The notes under the pieces are model-generated. The model worked only from the letters and a program-made list of their open reading frames with translations, was not told the DNA's origin and did no database searches. The position numbers and the translations under genes were made by a program. Positions 44,982 to 54,459 of a stretch of DNA of 64,000 nt are shown piece by piece (positions within the stretch are counted from its first letter, which is position 1; every line of letters begins with the position of its first letter). Origin of the DNA: Algoriphagus alkaliphilus. GTDB lineage: Bacteria; Bacteroidota; Bacteroidia; Cytophagales; Cyclobacteriaceae. The stretch lies in NCBI RefSeq assembly GCF_900103735.1, contig NZ_FMXE01000023.1:1-64000 (forward strand), written 5' to 3'.

Positions 44982-46185
44982 CGTTTCGATAACTTTTCAG
45001 AATACTTCGTGCTAATGCAGATTTATGCACTTCATCCGGTCCGTCGTAGATTCGCGCTCCACGTTCGTGCCGATACCAAAAGGAAAGAAGTGTATCATCA
45101 GTAATGCCCAAGGCGCCATGAATCTGGATGGCGCGATCAATTACTTTCATCAGGACATCAGCTACAAAAAACTTAATAGTCGATATGTCTTCGCGGACTG
45201 CTTTGGCACCAAGCTCCTGCATTTTTTCTGCGGTATCCAAGACCATCAATCGGCTTGCTTTGATTTCTGCACGGCTTTCCGCAATCCAGTTTTGAATCGT
45301 CTGTTTTTCGGCCAATGGTTTTCCCAAATCCAATTCTCTGGAAATGGCTCGTCGGCACATTAGGTCAAATACCCGCTCGCAAATCCCAATCCAACGCATG
45401 CAATGGTGGATTCGACCCGGTCCCAGTCGTTCCTGAGCCAATGCAAATCCCGCTCCCTCACTTCCAATGAGATTAGCAGCAGGCACGATGCAGTCCTCAA
45501 ATTTGATCTCGGCATGAGACATGTAATCTTCCCCGGCTTCGCCCATGATGGGGATATTCCGAATGAATCGGTATCCGGGGTTATCCAAGGGGACAATGAC
45601 CATGCTGGCACGTTGGTAGGGAGAATCGGCATCCGGATTGGTCACAGCCATCACTATCGTGAAGCTTGCACCGTCTGCAGCTGTGGTAAACCATTTGTGT
45701 CCGTTGATCCGGTAATAATCACCCTCCCGTGTAGCTGTGGTACTCATATTTATCGGATTGCTGCCGGCATGCTCTGGCTCCGTCATCGCAAAGCAGCTTC
45801 GGATTTTACCTTCTTGAAGTGGCTTTAACCAGGTGTTTTTTTGAGCTTCAGTGCCAAAAAGGTGCAGCAATTCCATGTTTCCGATATCGGGTGCATTACA
45901 ATTAAACACATAATGTCCAATTGGGCTTTGTCCCAGAATTTCCGATACCTGAGCAAATTGAACTAAGTTTAAGCCAAGTCCTCCTTCTTCTTTTGGGAGG
46001 TGAGGGGCAAAAAGCCCGAGATTTTTCGCCTCTTTTCTTAGCGCCTGAAGTTGGGGTAAATAAGATCGGAAAGGACCTATGACCACACTCAAATCGAGGG
46101 GGAAAAGTTCTTTTTTCACAAAAGCGCGGTAGCGCTCAAGAAGCACATTTAGCGTTTCCTGTGGGGGATTTTGGCTAGGGTTCAT
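44974..46185 (-). CDS. Acyl-CoA dehydrogenase, ACAD10/11-like
   Basis: A 403-residue flavoenzyme of the acyl-CoA dehydrogenase fold: SCFAMTEPEHAGSNP holds FAD, and GYRFIRNIPIMGEAGEDYMSHAEI follows. The C-terminal motif is RIYDGPDEVH, with aspartate D381 where classical members have the catalytic glutamate of YEGT. This DGPDEVH pattern is characteristic of ACAD10/11 and LvaC-type enzymes, which act on 4-phosphoryl acyl-CoA rather than simple dehydrogenation. It lies 9 bases after the SDR gene and overlaps the kinase gene. Confidence 0.88.
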   Translation of the reverse strand: MNPSQNPPQETLNVLLERYRAFVKKELFPLDLSVVIGPFRSYLPQLQALRKEAKNLGLFAPHLPKEEGGLGLNLVQFAQVSEILGQSPIGHYVFNCNAPDIGNMELLHLFGTEAQKNTWLKPLQEGKIRSCFAMTEPEHAGSNPINMSTTATREGDYYRINGHKWFTTAADGASFTIVMAVTNPDADSPYQRASMVIVPLDNPGYRFIRNIPIMGEAGEDYMSHAEIKFEDCIVPAANLIGSEGAGFALAQERLGPGRIHHCMRWIGICERVFDLMCRRAISRELDLGKPLAEKQTIQNWIAESRAEIKASRLMVLDTAEKMQELGAKAVREDISTIKFFVADVLMKVIDRAIQIHGALGITDDTLLSFWYRHERGARIYDGPDEVHKSALARSILKSYRNDG

Positions 46186-46194
46186 GGGTGGATC

Positions 46195-46962
46195 TTAAAT
46201 AGTGAAACCTCCGTCAGCTGTGAAAACACCACCTGTGGTGTAGGAAGAAGCAGATGAGGCCAGGAAAAGTGCCATTGTTCCAATTTCATCAGGAGTTCCG
46301 GCTCTTTTGATCACTAATTGCTTGATGATCATGTTCATTATTTTTTCATTGGACCATAGCGCTTCCGAAAATTTGGTTTGGATCAAGCCAGGGCAAATTA
46401 CATTTACCCTAATCTTGGCTTCACCCCATTCCTTTGCAAAGACTTTAGTCAATGAAATCAATGCCGCTTTGGAAACCGAATAAATCCCCAATCCATGCTC
46501 AGGAGAAAGGCCTCCGATTGAACTAATATTGATGACAGAGGCCCCCGATGACTTTCTTAAATAAGGGAAGCAAAGTCTACAAAGCTCAAATGCGGCTTTG
46601 ACATTAACATTCATAATTTTGTCAAATGTTTCCAGACTTGTTTCATGGACGGGTCCAAAGACAGGGTTGACCGCCGCATTATTTACCAAGATGTCAATTG
46701 TCCCATATTTTTCGACAGTTTTTTCTACCAAAAGAGGAAGTTCTTCCATGTTTCCAACGTTACAGGCAATTCCGGTAGCTTCATATCCTTTGGTTTTGAG
46801 CTTATTAGCCATTTGGTCGAGCACATCTTGTTTGCGACTGCTGATGACGACCTTTGCGCCTGCAGCAGCAAAAATTTCGGCAATACAAAAGCCAATTCCT
46901 TTACTCGCACCTGTGATTAAGGCGACTTTTCCATTCAGAGAAAAAACAGTGGACAAATCCAT
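46195..46962 (-). CDS. SDR family oxidoreductase
   Basis: A 255-residue short-chain dehydrogenase: LITGASKGIGF for the cofactor, NNAAVNP, S147/S148 with Y161 and K165 (YSVSKAAL) as the active site, and a C-terminal YTTGGVFTADGGFTI. It is the first gene of the cluster. In the levulinate pathway an SDR (LvaD) reduces the 4-keto acyl-CoA to the 4-hydroxy form; this protein is a candidate for that step, but SDR substrate range cannot be read from sequence. Confidence 0.9.
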   Translation of the reverse strand: MDLSTVFSLNGKVALITGASKGIGFCIAEIFAAAGAKVVISSRKQDVLDQMANKLKTKGYEATGIACNVGNMEELPLLVEKTVEKYGTIDILVNNAAVNPVFGPVHETSLETFDKIMNVNVKAAFELCRLCFPYLRKSSGASVINISSIGGLSPEHGLGIYSVSKAALISLTKVFAKEWGEAKIRVNVICPGLIQTKFSEALWSNEKIMNMIIKQLVIKRAGTPDEIGTMALFLASSASSYTTGGVFTADGGFTI

Positions 46963-47007
46963 ACATTTTGGTTTATATTGACTCTTAAGATATGAAAATT
47001 TACCTGA

Positions 47008-47032
47008 GAGAAAGCTTTCTTTAGGCTTTCTC
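47008..47032. promoter_or_regulatory. Inverted repeat in the divergent acyl-CoA promoter region
   Basis: GAGAAAGC at 47008-47015 and GCTTTCTC at 47025-47032 are perfect inverted repeats 9 bases apart, between the SDR gene (reverse) and the MDR gene (forward). A dimeric regulator such as the nearby TetR protein could bind here, or it may be an RNA hairpin in a leader. Confidence 0.5.
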
Positions 47033-47071
47033 CTTTATTAATCTGATATAAATCATTTTTCTAATTCTCAA

Positions 47072-48040
47072 ATGAAAGAACTAATATTTGAACAAACCGG
47101 CCAACCTCTAGAAGTACTTCAACTTAAGGAAAGTCCGATTCCAACTCCAAAGTCCTATGAAGTTTTGATTCGGGTAACCGCCAGAAATATCAATCCCTCG
47201 GATATCATGTTTGTCCGCGGAATGTACGGCATCACGCCAAAGCTGCCAAGCAGTGCTGGTTTTGAAGCGAGTGGTGTGGTGGAAAAGGGAGATGAAGCAG
47301 GTAAAGTGAAAACCGGATCTCGTGTGATGTTTACGGCAATTGGTACTTGGAGAGAGTATTTGTGCTTGCCAGCCGCGATGGTTATTCCGGTACCGGATGC
47401 TATGCCTGATGAGGTAGCCTGTCAAGCTTTTGTGAATCCAATGACTGCTTTTGCCATGGTGGAAAAGTCTGGATTAAAAGAAGGAGATTGGCTTCTGATT
47501 ACTGCCGGAGCTTCAGCTTTTGGGAAGTTTGCAATTCAACTCGCAAAAGCTAGGGGAATTAAAGTTGCCGCTACTGTACGCCATGATTCTCAAAGGGAAG
47601 TACTTGATAAGCTTGGTGTAGACCTTGTCATCAACACTGAAACTGAAAAAATCCAGAAGTTGGTAACTGAAAAAACGGATGGAGGTGTTCATGTGATTTT
47701 TGATGCAGTAGGAGGGATGCTGGGAGCAAAAGCTTTGTCTTGTCTCCGCCCGAAAGGTAGAATGATGGTCTTTGGAGCTTTGGCACTGGATAATATGCCA
47801 ATCAACAGTGGGCTACTGATATTTAAAGATTTGAAAATTGAAGGTTTTTGGCTTTCGAGCTGGATGGAAGAACAAAACGAAGGTGAGCGGGCTAAAGCTA
47901 TTAGATCGGTATTTGGATTTTTGATGGATGACAATTCTCAAATTGACATAGCCGGAAAATTTAAGTTGGAGGATTTCCGGGATGCCCTGAAGGCATATAC
48001 CGAGCCTGGGCGAAATGGAAAAATCCTGCTCATCAGTTAA
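47072..48040 (+). CDS. MDR-family quinone/enoyl oxidoreductase
   Basis: A 322-residue medium-chain dehydrogenase/reductase. NINPSDIMFVRGMYG is the MECR/quinone-reductase substrate region, PSSAGFEASGVV follows, and LLITAGASAFGKFAIQLAKARG is the NADPH site. The structural-zinc cysteine set is absent, so it is the zinc-independent class, which includes 2-enoyl thioester reductases. It is divergent from the SDR gene and shares its control region, suggesting a step in the same acyl-CoA pathway. Confidence 0.88.
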   Translation: MKELIFEQTGQPLEVLQLKESPIPTPKSYEVLIRVTARNINPSDIMFVRGMYGITPKLPSSAGFEASGVVEKGDEAGKVKTGSRVMFTAIGTWREYLCLPAAMVIPVPDAMPDEVACQAFVNPMTAFAMVEKSGLKEGDWLLITAGASAFGKFAIQLAKARGIKVAATVRHDSQREVLDKLGVDLVINTETEKIQKLVTEKTDGGVHVIFDAVGGMLGAKALSCLRPKGRMMVFGALALDNMPINSGLLIFKDLKIEGFWLSSWMEEQNEGERAKAIRSVFGFLMDDNSQIDIAGKFKLEDFRDALKAYTEPGRNGKILLIS

Positions 48041-48111
48041 TTTTTCCGAGAATCTTCGGGTAAAAAAGAAGTATTGGTCATCTTTGCACTTTAAATTAAA
48101 AAGATTAGTTC

Positions 48112-48534
48112 ATGAATTGGGAACAGCTGGACAAGCAACTCACAGAAATCGTAAGTAAAAGAAATCAACTCAGTCAGATGGATTACGCTGATGAAAGCTA
48201 TGATGACTTGGAGGAGGAATTGCATGATTTGGAGGATGACTTCAATGAAGCCTATGAGGAAGTGCTTGAACCTCAATTGGAAAAGATTTATTCAAAGCTC
48301 AAATCAGACACAGATATTTTGCTGCCATCAGCATATTTGGCCAATGCCTACAAGGAAATGCTTCCTGATGCAAATGGAGTTGTGACCTATGAAGTAGCCG
48401 GAAAAGTAGGGGTTCCGATTGAGTCCGACCAATTTGATAAACTTGACGTTCGGATCGTTTTGATTCCAAACCCAACGAGATTTGTGCTTGTTATGAACGG
48501 AAAGCAGATGAAAGATCTGTGGAAAAGCAGATGA
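48112..48534 (+). CDS. Acidic coiled-coil protein of unknown function
   Basis: A 140-residue protein. The first 70 residues are strongly acidic and helical (SYDDLEEELHDLEDDFNEAYEE), likely a coiled coil. The second half is a compact domain (VTYEVAGKVGVPIESDQFD, FVLVMNGKQMKDLW). No known family was recognised. The gene stands alone on the plus strand, 71 bases after the MDR gene, and may share its transcript. Confidence 0.7.
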   Translation: MNWEQLDKQLTEIVSKRNQLSQMDYADESYDDLEEELHDLEDDFNEAYEEVLEPQLEKIYSKLKSDTDILLPSAYLANAYKEMLPDANGVVTYEVAGKVGVPIESDQFDKLDVRIVLIPNPTRFVLVMNGKQMKDLWKSR

Positions 48535-48540
48535 TTTTAA

Positions 48541-48803
48541 GTATCTAGTATCAAGATGTTAGTATCAAGACTGTAGAGAAGGGATTAGAACCAAGAGCCA
48601 TGAAGCAAGAGCTAAGAAATTGAAAAAATCAGTGTCTTGGCTCTTGATTTTTATTTCTTTGTAAGGCGTAAGCGGTAAAAAAAGTGAGTTGTTTGCGGCT
48701 CTAACCACTAACCACTAACGTCTTATTTTTTACTGCAATTTGCCTCTTGCTTCTTGTGTTTAAAGTCTTCCTTCTTGATACTTAAATCTAATATCCTGAT
48801 ACT
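48541..48803. repeat. Imperfect inverted repeat of low-complexity words
   Basis: The gap begins AAGTATCTAGTATCAAGATG and ends with the reverse-complement words TTGATACTT and CTGATACTT; AAGCAAGAG on the left has CTCTTGCTT on the right, and ACCAAGAGCC on the left has TTGGCTCTTG on the right. The middle holds ACCACTAACCACTAAC. The whole 260-base region is stutter-like and self-complementary, with no ORF. Confidence 0.65.
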
Positions 48804-49499
48804 TCAAAAAAGGCTTGTCTGAACAATCGCCGGCCGGCTGGCTTGGATTGTCCCCCTAAGCATGTCCTGCATCAATTTGATAAATCCAAGTTGCCAGGCC
48901 TCCGTGCTGATTTTGGTGTCTTTGCCTTCAAATCCGATAGGGCCACTCATTTTTTCAAACCCGATAATCATGCTCCAGATTGTGTAAAAAGCAACTTCCG
49001 GTTGCAATTCGGGTCTGATGCTTCCATCTTTGATTCCCTGGGAAACCATCTGAATTCCAAGTTTGATCGGTTCGTGATGAATTTCCAAAAGTTTGTGAAA
49101 ATGGATGGAGTCTAAAATCATCGGATCGATTTCCTTTCGCAGACTCTGATCGTTGTATTTTTTCAATACATCCAGAAAATTCAAAATAGCATGGTAAAAA
49201 ACCGGATGCTCTTTGGAAAAATTGATAACCTTTCCAACCAAATCTGTCAACATTTCCATCCCATTTTTACCTTTGGATCGGAGCACCTCGCGAAATTCCT
49301 CCTTAAACTGATCAAAGGCTTTTTTGGTCAATGCCATAAAAAGATCCTCTTTGTTTTTATAATAAAAATAGGTGAGACCCTTGCTGATTCCCACGCGCTT
49401 TGAAATGTCTTCCATTCGAGTGGCCTGATATCCTTTGCTTGTGAAAAGTGCTACCGCTGAATCCAGAATGAGTTTTTCTTTGTTTTTTTCGCCTGCCAT
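48804..49499 (-). CDS. TetR/AcrR family transcriptional regulator
   Basis: A 231-residue regulator. The N-terminal HTH region is typical: ILDSAVALFTSKGYQATRM then ISKRVGISKGLTYFYYKNKED. The C-terminal ligand domain is helical and family-neutral. TetR proteins beside acyl-CoA genes often sense acyl-CoA, so it may control the divergent 46962/47072 promoters, where an inverted repeat occurs. It lies 138 bases after the tyrS gene on the same strand, behind the tyrS terminator. Confidence 0.9.
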   Translation of the reverse strand: MAGEKNKEKLILDSAVALFTSKGYQATRMEDISKRVGISKGLTYFYYKNKEDLFMALTKKAFDQFKEEFREVLRSKGKNGMEMLTDLVGKVINFSKEHPVFYHAILNFLDVLKKYNDQSLRKEIDPMILDSIHFHKLLEIHHEPIKLGIQMVSQGIKDGSIRPELQPEVAFYTIWSMIIGFEKMSGPIGFEGKDTKISTEAWQLGFIKLMQDMLRGTIQASRPAIVQTSLF

Positions 49500-49586
49500 A
49501 GTTGGATTTTCAAGATTTAAAAGTGCAGTACAAAGATATTAAATCAGGGTCAAATTGGAGGGTGATTTCCAGGTAATGTCAATAAA

Positions 49587-49617
49587 AAAGGCCTCAAAAC
49601 TTTATTCTGAGGCCTTT
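49587..49617 (-). terminator. tyrS terminator
   Basis: On the reverse strand AAAGGCCTCA and TGAGGCCTTT form a 10-bp stem followed by T residues, 20 bases after the tyrS stop. Confidence 0.9.
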
Positions 49618-49636
49618 AAGATTGGTGGTCAGGGAC

Positions 49637-50929
49637 TTATTTTACCTCCAGTATATAGTAATTTTTCTTTCCTTTCTGAATCAGTAGGTATTTGTTTTGA
49701 AGCAGATTGAAAGTAAGTGGAGCATTTGGATCCCCAAGTTTTTCTTTGTTGATGCTTACTCCACCGCCCTGGATCATTTTGCGTGCTTCTCCTTTAGAAG
49801 GAAAGATTTGAGCCTGAGTCTTTTCTCCGAATAGATCCAGCACATTTTCCATTTCTACATATTCTGCCTTGCTAAGCTGTACCTGTGGAACCCCCTCGAA
49901 AACAGCCAAAAATGTACGCTCATCCAGGGAAGCCAAATCTTCTGTGGATGACTTTCCGAATAGGATTTCAGAGGCTTTCACTGCCATTTCATAATCTTCC
50001 CCGGAATGAACCATGGTTGTGACTTGTTTGGCGATTTCCTTTTGGAGTGTCCTCAAATGGGGTGCTTGCGCATGCTCAATTTCCAGATTATTAATGGTCT
50101 CCTGATCCAATACCGTGAAAATACGGATGTATTTGGAAGCGTCTTCGTCAGATACATTCATCCAGAATTGGTAAAAGGCATAAGGGGAAGTTTTCTCAGG
50201 ATCTAACCAAACGGACCCACCTTCGGTTTTACCAAACTTGGTTCCGTCTGCTTTGGTGACCAACGGTACAGTTAAGGCATAAGCGCTTCCTCCGCCCATT
50301 CTTCGGATGAGTTCTGTCCCTGTGACGATATTGCCCCATTGATCCGAACCTCCAAGCTGAATCGAACAATTGTTATGTTTCCAAAGGTGATAGAAATCGT
50401 ACCCCTGTATCAGTTGATAGGTGAATTCGGTGAAGGAAAGTCCATTTCCGTCCTCCAGACGACGCTTTACACTGTCTTTGGACATCATGTAATTGACCGT
50501 GATGTGCTTCCCAACGTCGCGGATAAACTCCAAAAATGAAAATTGGGACATCCAGTCAAAGTTGTTTACGAGCTCGGCTTTATTTGCACTTGCTCCCGAA
50601 AAGTCTAAAAACTTGGAAAGTTGGCTTTGGATGCAAGCCACATTGTGATCCAAAGTTGGCTTATCCAGGAGGTTTCTTTCGGCAGATTTGAAGGATGGAT
50701 CACCGATCATTCCGGTAGCTCCACCGACCAAAGCAAAAGGCTTGTGTCCTGCCCGCTGAAAATGGAGCAAAGTCATCACGCCTACCAGGTGTCCAATATG
50801 TAGGGAATCAGCTGTAGGATCGAAGCCCAGATAGGCCGAAGTCATGCCTTTTTTCAGGTGATCTTCGATCTCCGGAGTCATGTCTTGCAACATTCCTCTC
50901 CACTTCAGCTCTTCTATAAATGAATTCAT
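49637..50929 (-). CDS. tyrS: Tyrosine--tRNA ligase
   Basis: A 430-residue class I synthetase from the ATG at 50927-50929, the start that gives [16 protein letters not shown]; the frame is open upstream but without meaning. LHIGHLVGV is the HIGH motif, [12 protein letters not shown] the KMSKS-like motif, and an S4-like RNA-binding domain ends the protein ([20 protein letters not shown]). The length is standard. A TATATTTG box on the reverse strand at 50956-50963 is a probable -7 element. Confidence 0.96.
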   Translation of the reverse strand: MNSFIEELKWRGMLQDMTPEIEDHLKKGMTSAYLGFDPTADSLHIGHLVGVMTLLHFQRAGHKPFALVGGATGMIGDPSFKSAERNLLDKPTLDHNVACIQSQLSKFLDFSGASANKAELVNNFDWMSQFSFLEFIRDVGKHITVNYMMSKDSVKRRLEDGNGLSFTEFTYQLIQGYDFYHLWKHNNCSIQLGGSDQWGNIVTGTELIRRMGGGSAYALTVPLVTKADGTKFGKTEGGSVWLDPEKTSPYAFYQFWMNVSDEDASKYIRIFTVLDQETINNLEIEHAQAPHLRTLQKEIAKQVTTMVHSGEDYEMAVKASEILFGKSSTEDLASLDERTFLAVFEGVPQVQLSKAEYVEMENVLDLFGEKTQAQIFPSKGEARKMIQGGGVSINKEKLGDPNAPLTFNLLQNKYLLIQKGKKNYYILEVK

Positions 50930-50955
50930 TGAAAAAGGGTCTTTAAATAAGCGTG

Positions 50956-50963
50956 CAAATATA
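50956..50963 (-). promoter_or_regulatory. Probable -7 box of tyrS
   Basis: The reverse strand reads TATATTTG, a perfect TAnnTTTG, 27 bases before the start codon. The matching -33 box is weak at the usual distance. Confidence 0.55.
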
Positions 50964-51165
50964 GGTTCTAGGGGGGTAGTATGAAAACCAAGGAAAAGTT
51001 TCCTATGATTATAATTTGTTTTGTAAAGCACAAGCCTTTCTGCCACAAGCAGGCTTGATGTTCATCTCAAAATAAATTATGCAATCATGTTGCATTAGTA
51101 TTCCATTAGTGGCGAATAGTGGCGCATATTTTTTCATTACTTTCGACCAAATCTTTTCACACCCT

Positions 51166-54100
51166 ATGAAAAAACGACTATTCACTCTAATCCTGAGCTT
51201 TGGACTGACAGTAAGTTCCTTTGTTTTGGCCCAAACAGCACCTAACTGGCTTCGCTATCCTGCCATTTCTCGGGATGGAAGCCAAATAGCTTTTACATAT
51301 ATGGGAGACCTTTACCTCGTGTCAAGTGAGGGAGGTAAAGCCATCCAACTTACTTTTCATGAAGCGCATGACTTCAAGCCTGTTTGGAGTTCAGATGGAA
51401 AACAAGTCGCTTTTGCTTCTGATCGTTACGGTAATTTTGATGTGTTTATCATGAATTCCGCCGGTGGAGAGGCCACACGTCTTACTTATCACTCTACGGA
51501 TGAGCTGCCATTTGACTTCAGTTCTGATGATCAAAAGGTGATTTTCGGAGCGGCACGAATGGATATTGCCTCGCATCGTCAATATCCTACTGGCTCACAG
51601 CCTGAATTATACCAAGTTTCGAAATCAGGTGGTCGGATCGATCAGATTTGGACGATTCCTGCGGAGTATGTGCAAACGAGCAAGGACGGATCAAAAATGA
51701 TTTACCATGACAAAAAGGGGGGTGAAAACGAATGGAGAAAGCATCACCAATCCGGAATTGCGCGTGATATCTGGATCTATGATGCTGCCAAGAACCAACA
51801 CACCATGCTTACCAAATTTTATGGTGAAGACCGGAATCCGGTATTTTCTCCGGATGAGTCCGAGATATTCTATTTAAGTGAAGCTAATGGAAGTTTTAAT
51901 GTTCACAGCATGTCTCTGGCGAATCCTTCACAAGCTAAAGCCTTGACAAGCTTCTCCGGTTTTCCTGTACGATTTCTTTCGATTTCTGACAAAGGATTGA
52001 TGAGTTTCAGTTATGATGGGGAGCTTTACACCTTAAGAGCAGGAGAGCAGCCCAAAAAACTGGAAGTGTCAATTGCAACTCAATCGATCTCCAATCCTGA
52101 TAATTACATTGCCATCAACGGTGGAGTACGGGAAATGGCCATTTCTCCTGACGGAAAAGAAATTGCATTTATCGCGCGTGGAGAGGTGTTTGTGACTTCT
52201 GTGGATGGCGCGTTGACCAAGAGAATTACCAATACACCGGAACAGGAGCGTTTTGTTGAGTTTGCACCGGATGGTAAATCAGTCATTTATTCCTCGGAGC
52301 GAAACGGGAAGTGGCAGATTTTTCAAAGCTCTAAAGTGCGAACAGAAGAGCCTTTCTTTTTTGCAGCTACCCTGCTTAAAGAAGAGCCCCTAGTCAGTGT
52401 TGAGCAGGATGCTTATTTGCCGAAATTCTCTCCTGACGGTAAAAAGCTTGCCTTTATCGAAGGTCGTCGTAGTCTGAAGATATTGGATATTTCGAGCAAA
52501 ACTTCCGTGACCCTGATGGGGCCTGATTTGCTGTTTCACATGAGCGATGGGGATCAATATTTCACTTGGAGTCCGGATAGCAAGTGGCTTCTGGCCAGCT
52601 ATAGACCCACTATGACCAATTCTGAAGTGGTACTTTTGGATGCTTCCGGAAAAGAGAAAATGCGAATGTTGACCCAGAGTGGCTATTCGGATAATAATGC
52701 AAAATGGATCAATGATGGAAAGCAGATGATATGGTTTTCCAATCGAGATGGGCTGAGAAGCTATGCTACCAGTGGCCGGAATGAAAATGACGTTTATACG
52801 CTGTTTTTTGAGCAAGCGGCTTGGGATAAATTCCGATTGAATAAAGATGAGTTTGAGCTTTTGAAGGAAATCGAAAAAACTAAAAAACCAGCTGAATCAG
52901 ATGACAAATCGAATAAAGCGGAGGATAAAACCGTAAAACCAATTGTTTTCAACTGGGATGGGTTTGAAGAGCGAAAGGCGAGACTGACAATTCACTCCTC
53001 TAGTATGGGCGATGCCTTGCTGTCCAAGGATGGAGAGAAGCTTTTCTATCTCGCGCGTTTTGAAAAAGGAATGAATCTCTGGAGTACAAATCTGCGGACG
53101 AAGGAAACCAAGCAGGAGATTTCGCTAGATGCCAGTTCTGGTAAATTGGAATGGGATAAGGACCAGAAAAGCTTATTCCTTTTATCGGATGGAAGCATTT
53201 CGAAAATCAACCCGGAGACAATGAAGCGAGAAACCATCAAAATTGCCGGAGAGATGACTTTCGACAAAAAAGCTGAGACTGCCCATCTTTTTGAACATGT
53301 TTGGCTTCGAACCAAGGGGATATTCTACACACCCGATATGCATGGAATCGATTGGACGGCGATCAAACCTGAATACCAAAAGTACCTTCCGCATATTGGA
53401 AACAGTTATGAATTTGCGGAGATGATCTCAGAAATGATCGGCGAATTAAATGTTTCTCATGCCGGTGCGAGGTATTCGCGCAGCGTACCGATGGAAGATG
53501 CCACGAGTGCCTTGGGTATTTTCTTTGATTATTCTCATATTGGCAACGGGGTCAAAATTACAGAAGTAATCAAAGGTGGCCCTTTGGATAAAGCTGACAT
53601 ACAAGTAAAAGCTGGGATGATCATTGAAAGGATCGACGGGGAACTGATCGCTGCGGATCTGGATATTGCGAAGCTGCTGAATAGAAAAGCTGATAAATTC
53701 ACTTTGGTGGAAGTACTGGATCCTGCAAATAACAGTCGAAAACAATACACGGTGAAGCCAATATCGCTAGGTGCTGAAAATCAATTGCTCTACAAGCGAT
53801 GGGTGAAGAAGAATCAGGAGGAAGTGGAAAAACTCAGCGGCGGGAAACTTGGCTATGTACATATTCCGGGAATGAGTGACGGTTCGTATCGAAATGTCTA
53901 TGAAGACATGATGGGCAAATACTTCGAAAAAGAGGGGGTAGTAGTCGATACCCGATTCAATGGAGGAGGTGACTTAGTCGCTGATTTGGCGATGTTCTTC
54001 ACGGGAGAACCATTTTTGACTTACGCTACTGCTGACAAAGTAGTGGGGGGTGAACCAACTGCAAGATGGACAAAACCCACATTGGCAATGTTCAATGAAG

Positions 54101-54393
54101 CGAATTACTCTGACGGGCATTGTTTTGCCTGTGGTTACACGGATTTGAAGATTGGAAAAACTGTAGGTATGCCTACACCGGGAACCTGCTCGTTTGCAGG
54201 ATGGGAAAGTCTGCCTGACGGAACGCGATGGGGTGCAGTTCCTATTTCAGCCAAAAATAAAGCAGGCGAATGGCTTGAAAATAATGAAACCAAACCTGAG
54301 TTTGAAGTGAAGAATATGCCTGGAAAAATTGATAGCGGTATTGATCAGCAACTCGAAAAAGCTGTTGAGGTACTTCTTAAGGATATTCGATAG
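51166..54393 (+). CDS. Tricorn-like S41 family peptidase
   Basis: A 1075-residue exported protease from the ATG at 51166, which begins a signal peptide (MKKRLFTLILSFGLTVSSF) that ends near VLAQ. Residues about 30-600 carry PD40/WD40-like propeller repeats (AISRDGSQIAFTYMGDLYL, FAPDGKSVIYSSERNGKWQI). A PDZ domain follows (GNGVKITEVIKGGPLDKADIQ), then the S41 core with DTRFNGGGDLVADL and the active-site serine in NYSDGH. It probably degrades peptides in the periplasm. A bidirectional terminator follows. Confidence 0.92.
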   Translation: MKKRLFTLILSFGLTVSSFVLAQTAPNWLRYPAISRDGSQIAFTYMGDLYLVSSEGGKAIQLTFHEAHDFKPVWSSDGKQVAFASDRYGNFDVFIMNSAGGEATRLTYHSTDELPFDFSSDDQKVIFGAARMDIASHRQYPTGSQPELYQVSKSGGRIDQIWTIPAEYVQTSKDGSKMIYHDKKGGENEWRKHHQSGIARDIWIYDAAKNQHTMLTKFYGEDRNPVFSPDESEIFYLSEANGSFNVHSMSLANPSQAKALTSFSGFPVRFLSISDKGLMSFSYDGELYTLRAGEQPKKLEVSIATQSISNPDNYIAINGGVREMAISPDGKEIAFIARGEVFVTSVDGALTKRITNTPEQERFVEFAPDGKSVIYSSERNGKWQIFQSSKVRTEEPFFFAATLLKEEPLVSVEQDAYLPKFSPDGKKLAFIEGRRSLKILDISSKTSVTLMGPDLLFHMSDGDQYFTWSPDSKWLLASYRPTMTNSEVVLLDASGKEKMRMLTQSGYSDNNAKWINDGKQMIWFSNRDGLRSYATSGRNENDVYTLFFEQAAWDKFRLNKDEFELLKEIEKTKKPAESDDKSNKAEDKTVKPIVFNWDGFEERKARLTIHSSSMGDALLSKDGEKLFYLARFEKGMNLWSTNLRTKETKQEISLDASSGKLEWDKDQKSLFLLSDGSISKINPETMKRETIKIAGEMTFDKKAETAHLFEHVWLRTKGIFYTPDMHGIDWTAIKPEYQKYLPHIGNSYEFAEMISEMIGELNVSHAGARYSRSVPMEDATSALGIFFDYSHIGNGVKITEVIKGGPLDKADIQVKAGMIIERIDGELIAADLDIAKLLNRKADKFTLVEVLDPANNSRKQYTVKPISLGAENQLLYKRWVKKNQEEVEKLSGGKLGYVHIPGMSDGSYRNVYEDMMGKYFEKEGVVVDTRFNGGGDLVADLAMFFTGEPFLTYATADKVVGGEPTARWTKPTLAMFNEANYSDGHCFACGYTDLKIGKTVGMPTPGTCSFAGWESLPDGTRWGAVPISAKNKAGEWLENNETKPEFEVKNMPGKIDSGIDQQLEKAVEVLLKDIR

Positions 54394-54405
54394 GAGAAAT
54401 CAAAT

Positions 54406-54437
54406 AAAAAAAACCGATCATTTGATCGGTTTTTTTA
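54406..54437. terminator. Bidirectional terminator
   Basis: AAAACCGATCA and TGATCGGTTTT flank a TT centre, with A and T tracts; it lies between the convergent tricorn-like and BlaI genes. Confidence 0.92.
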
Positions 54438-54459
54438 TACCTAGTTTACGCAAAACAGT

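Noticed and set aside
48541..48803. Possible CRISPR array or tRNA cluster
   Set aside because: The words are of unequal length with irregular spacing and no spacers; no cloverleaf was seen. No tRNA, rRNA or CRISPR was found elsewhere in the window.
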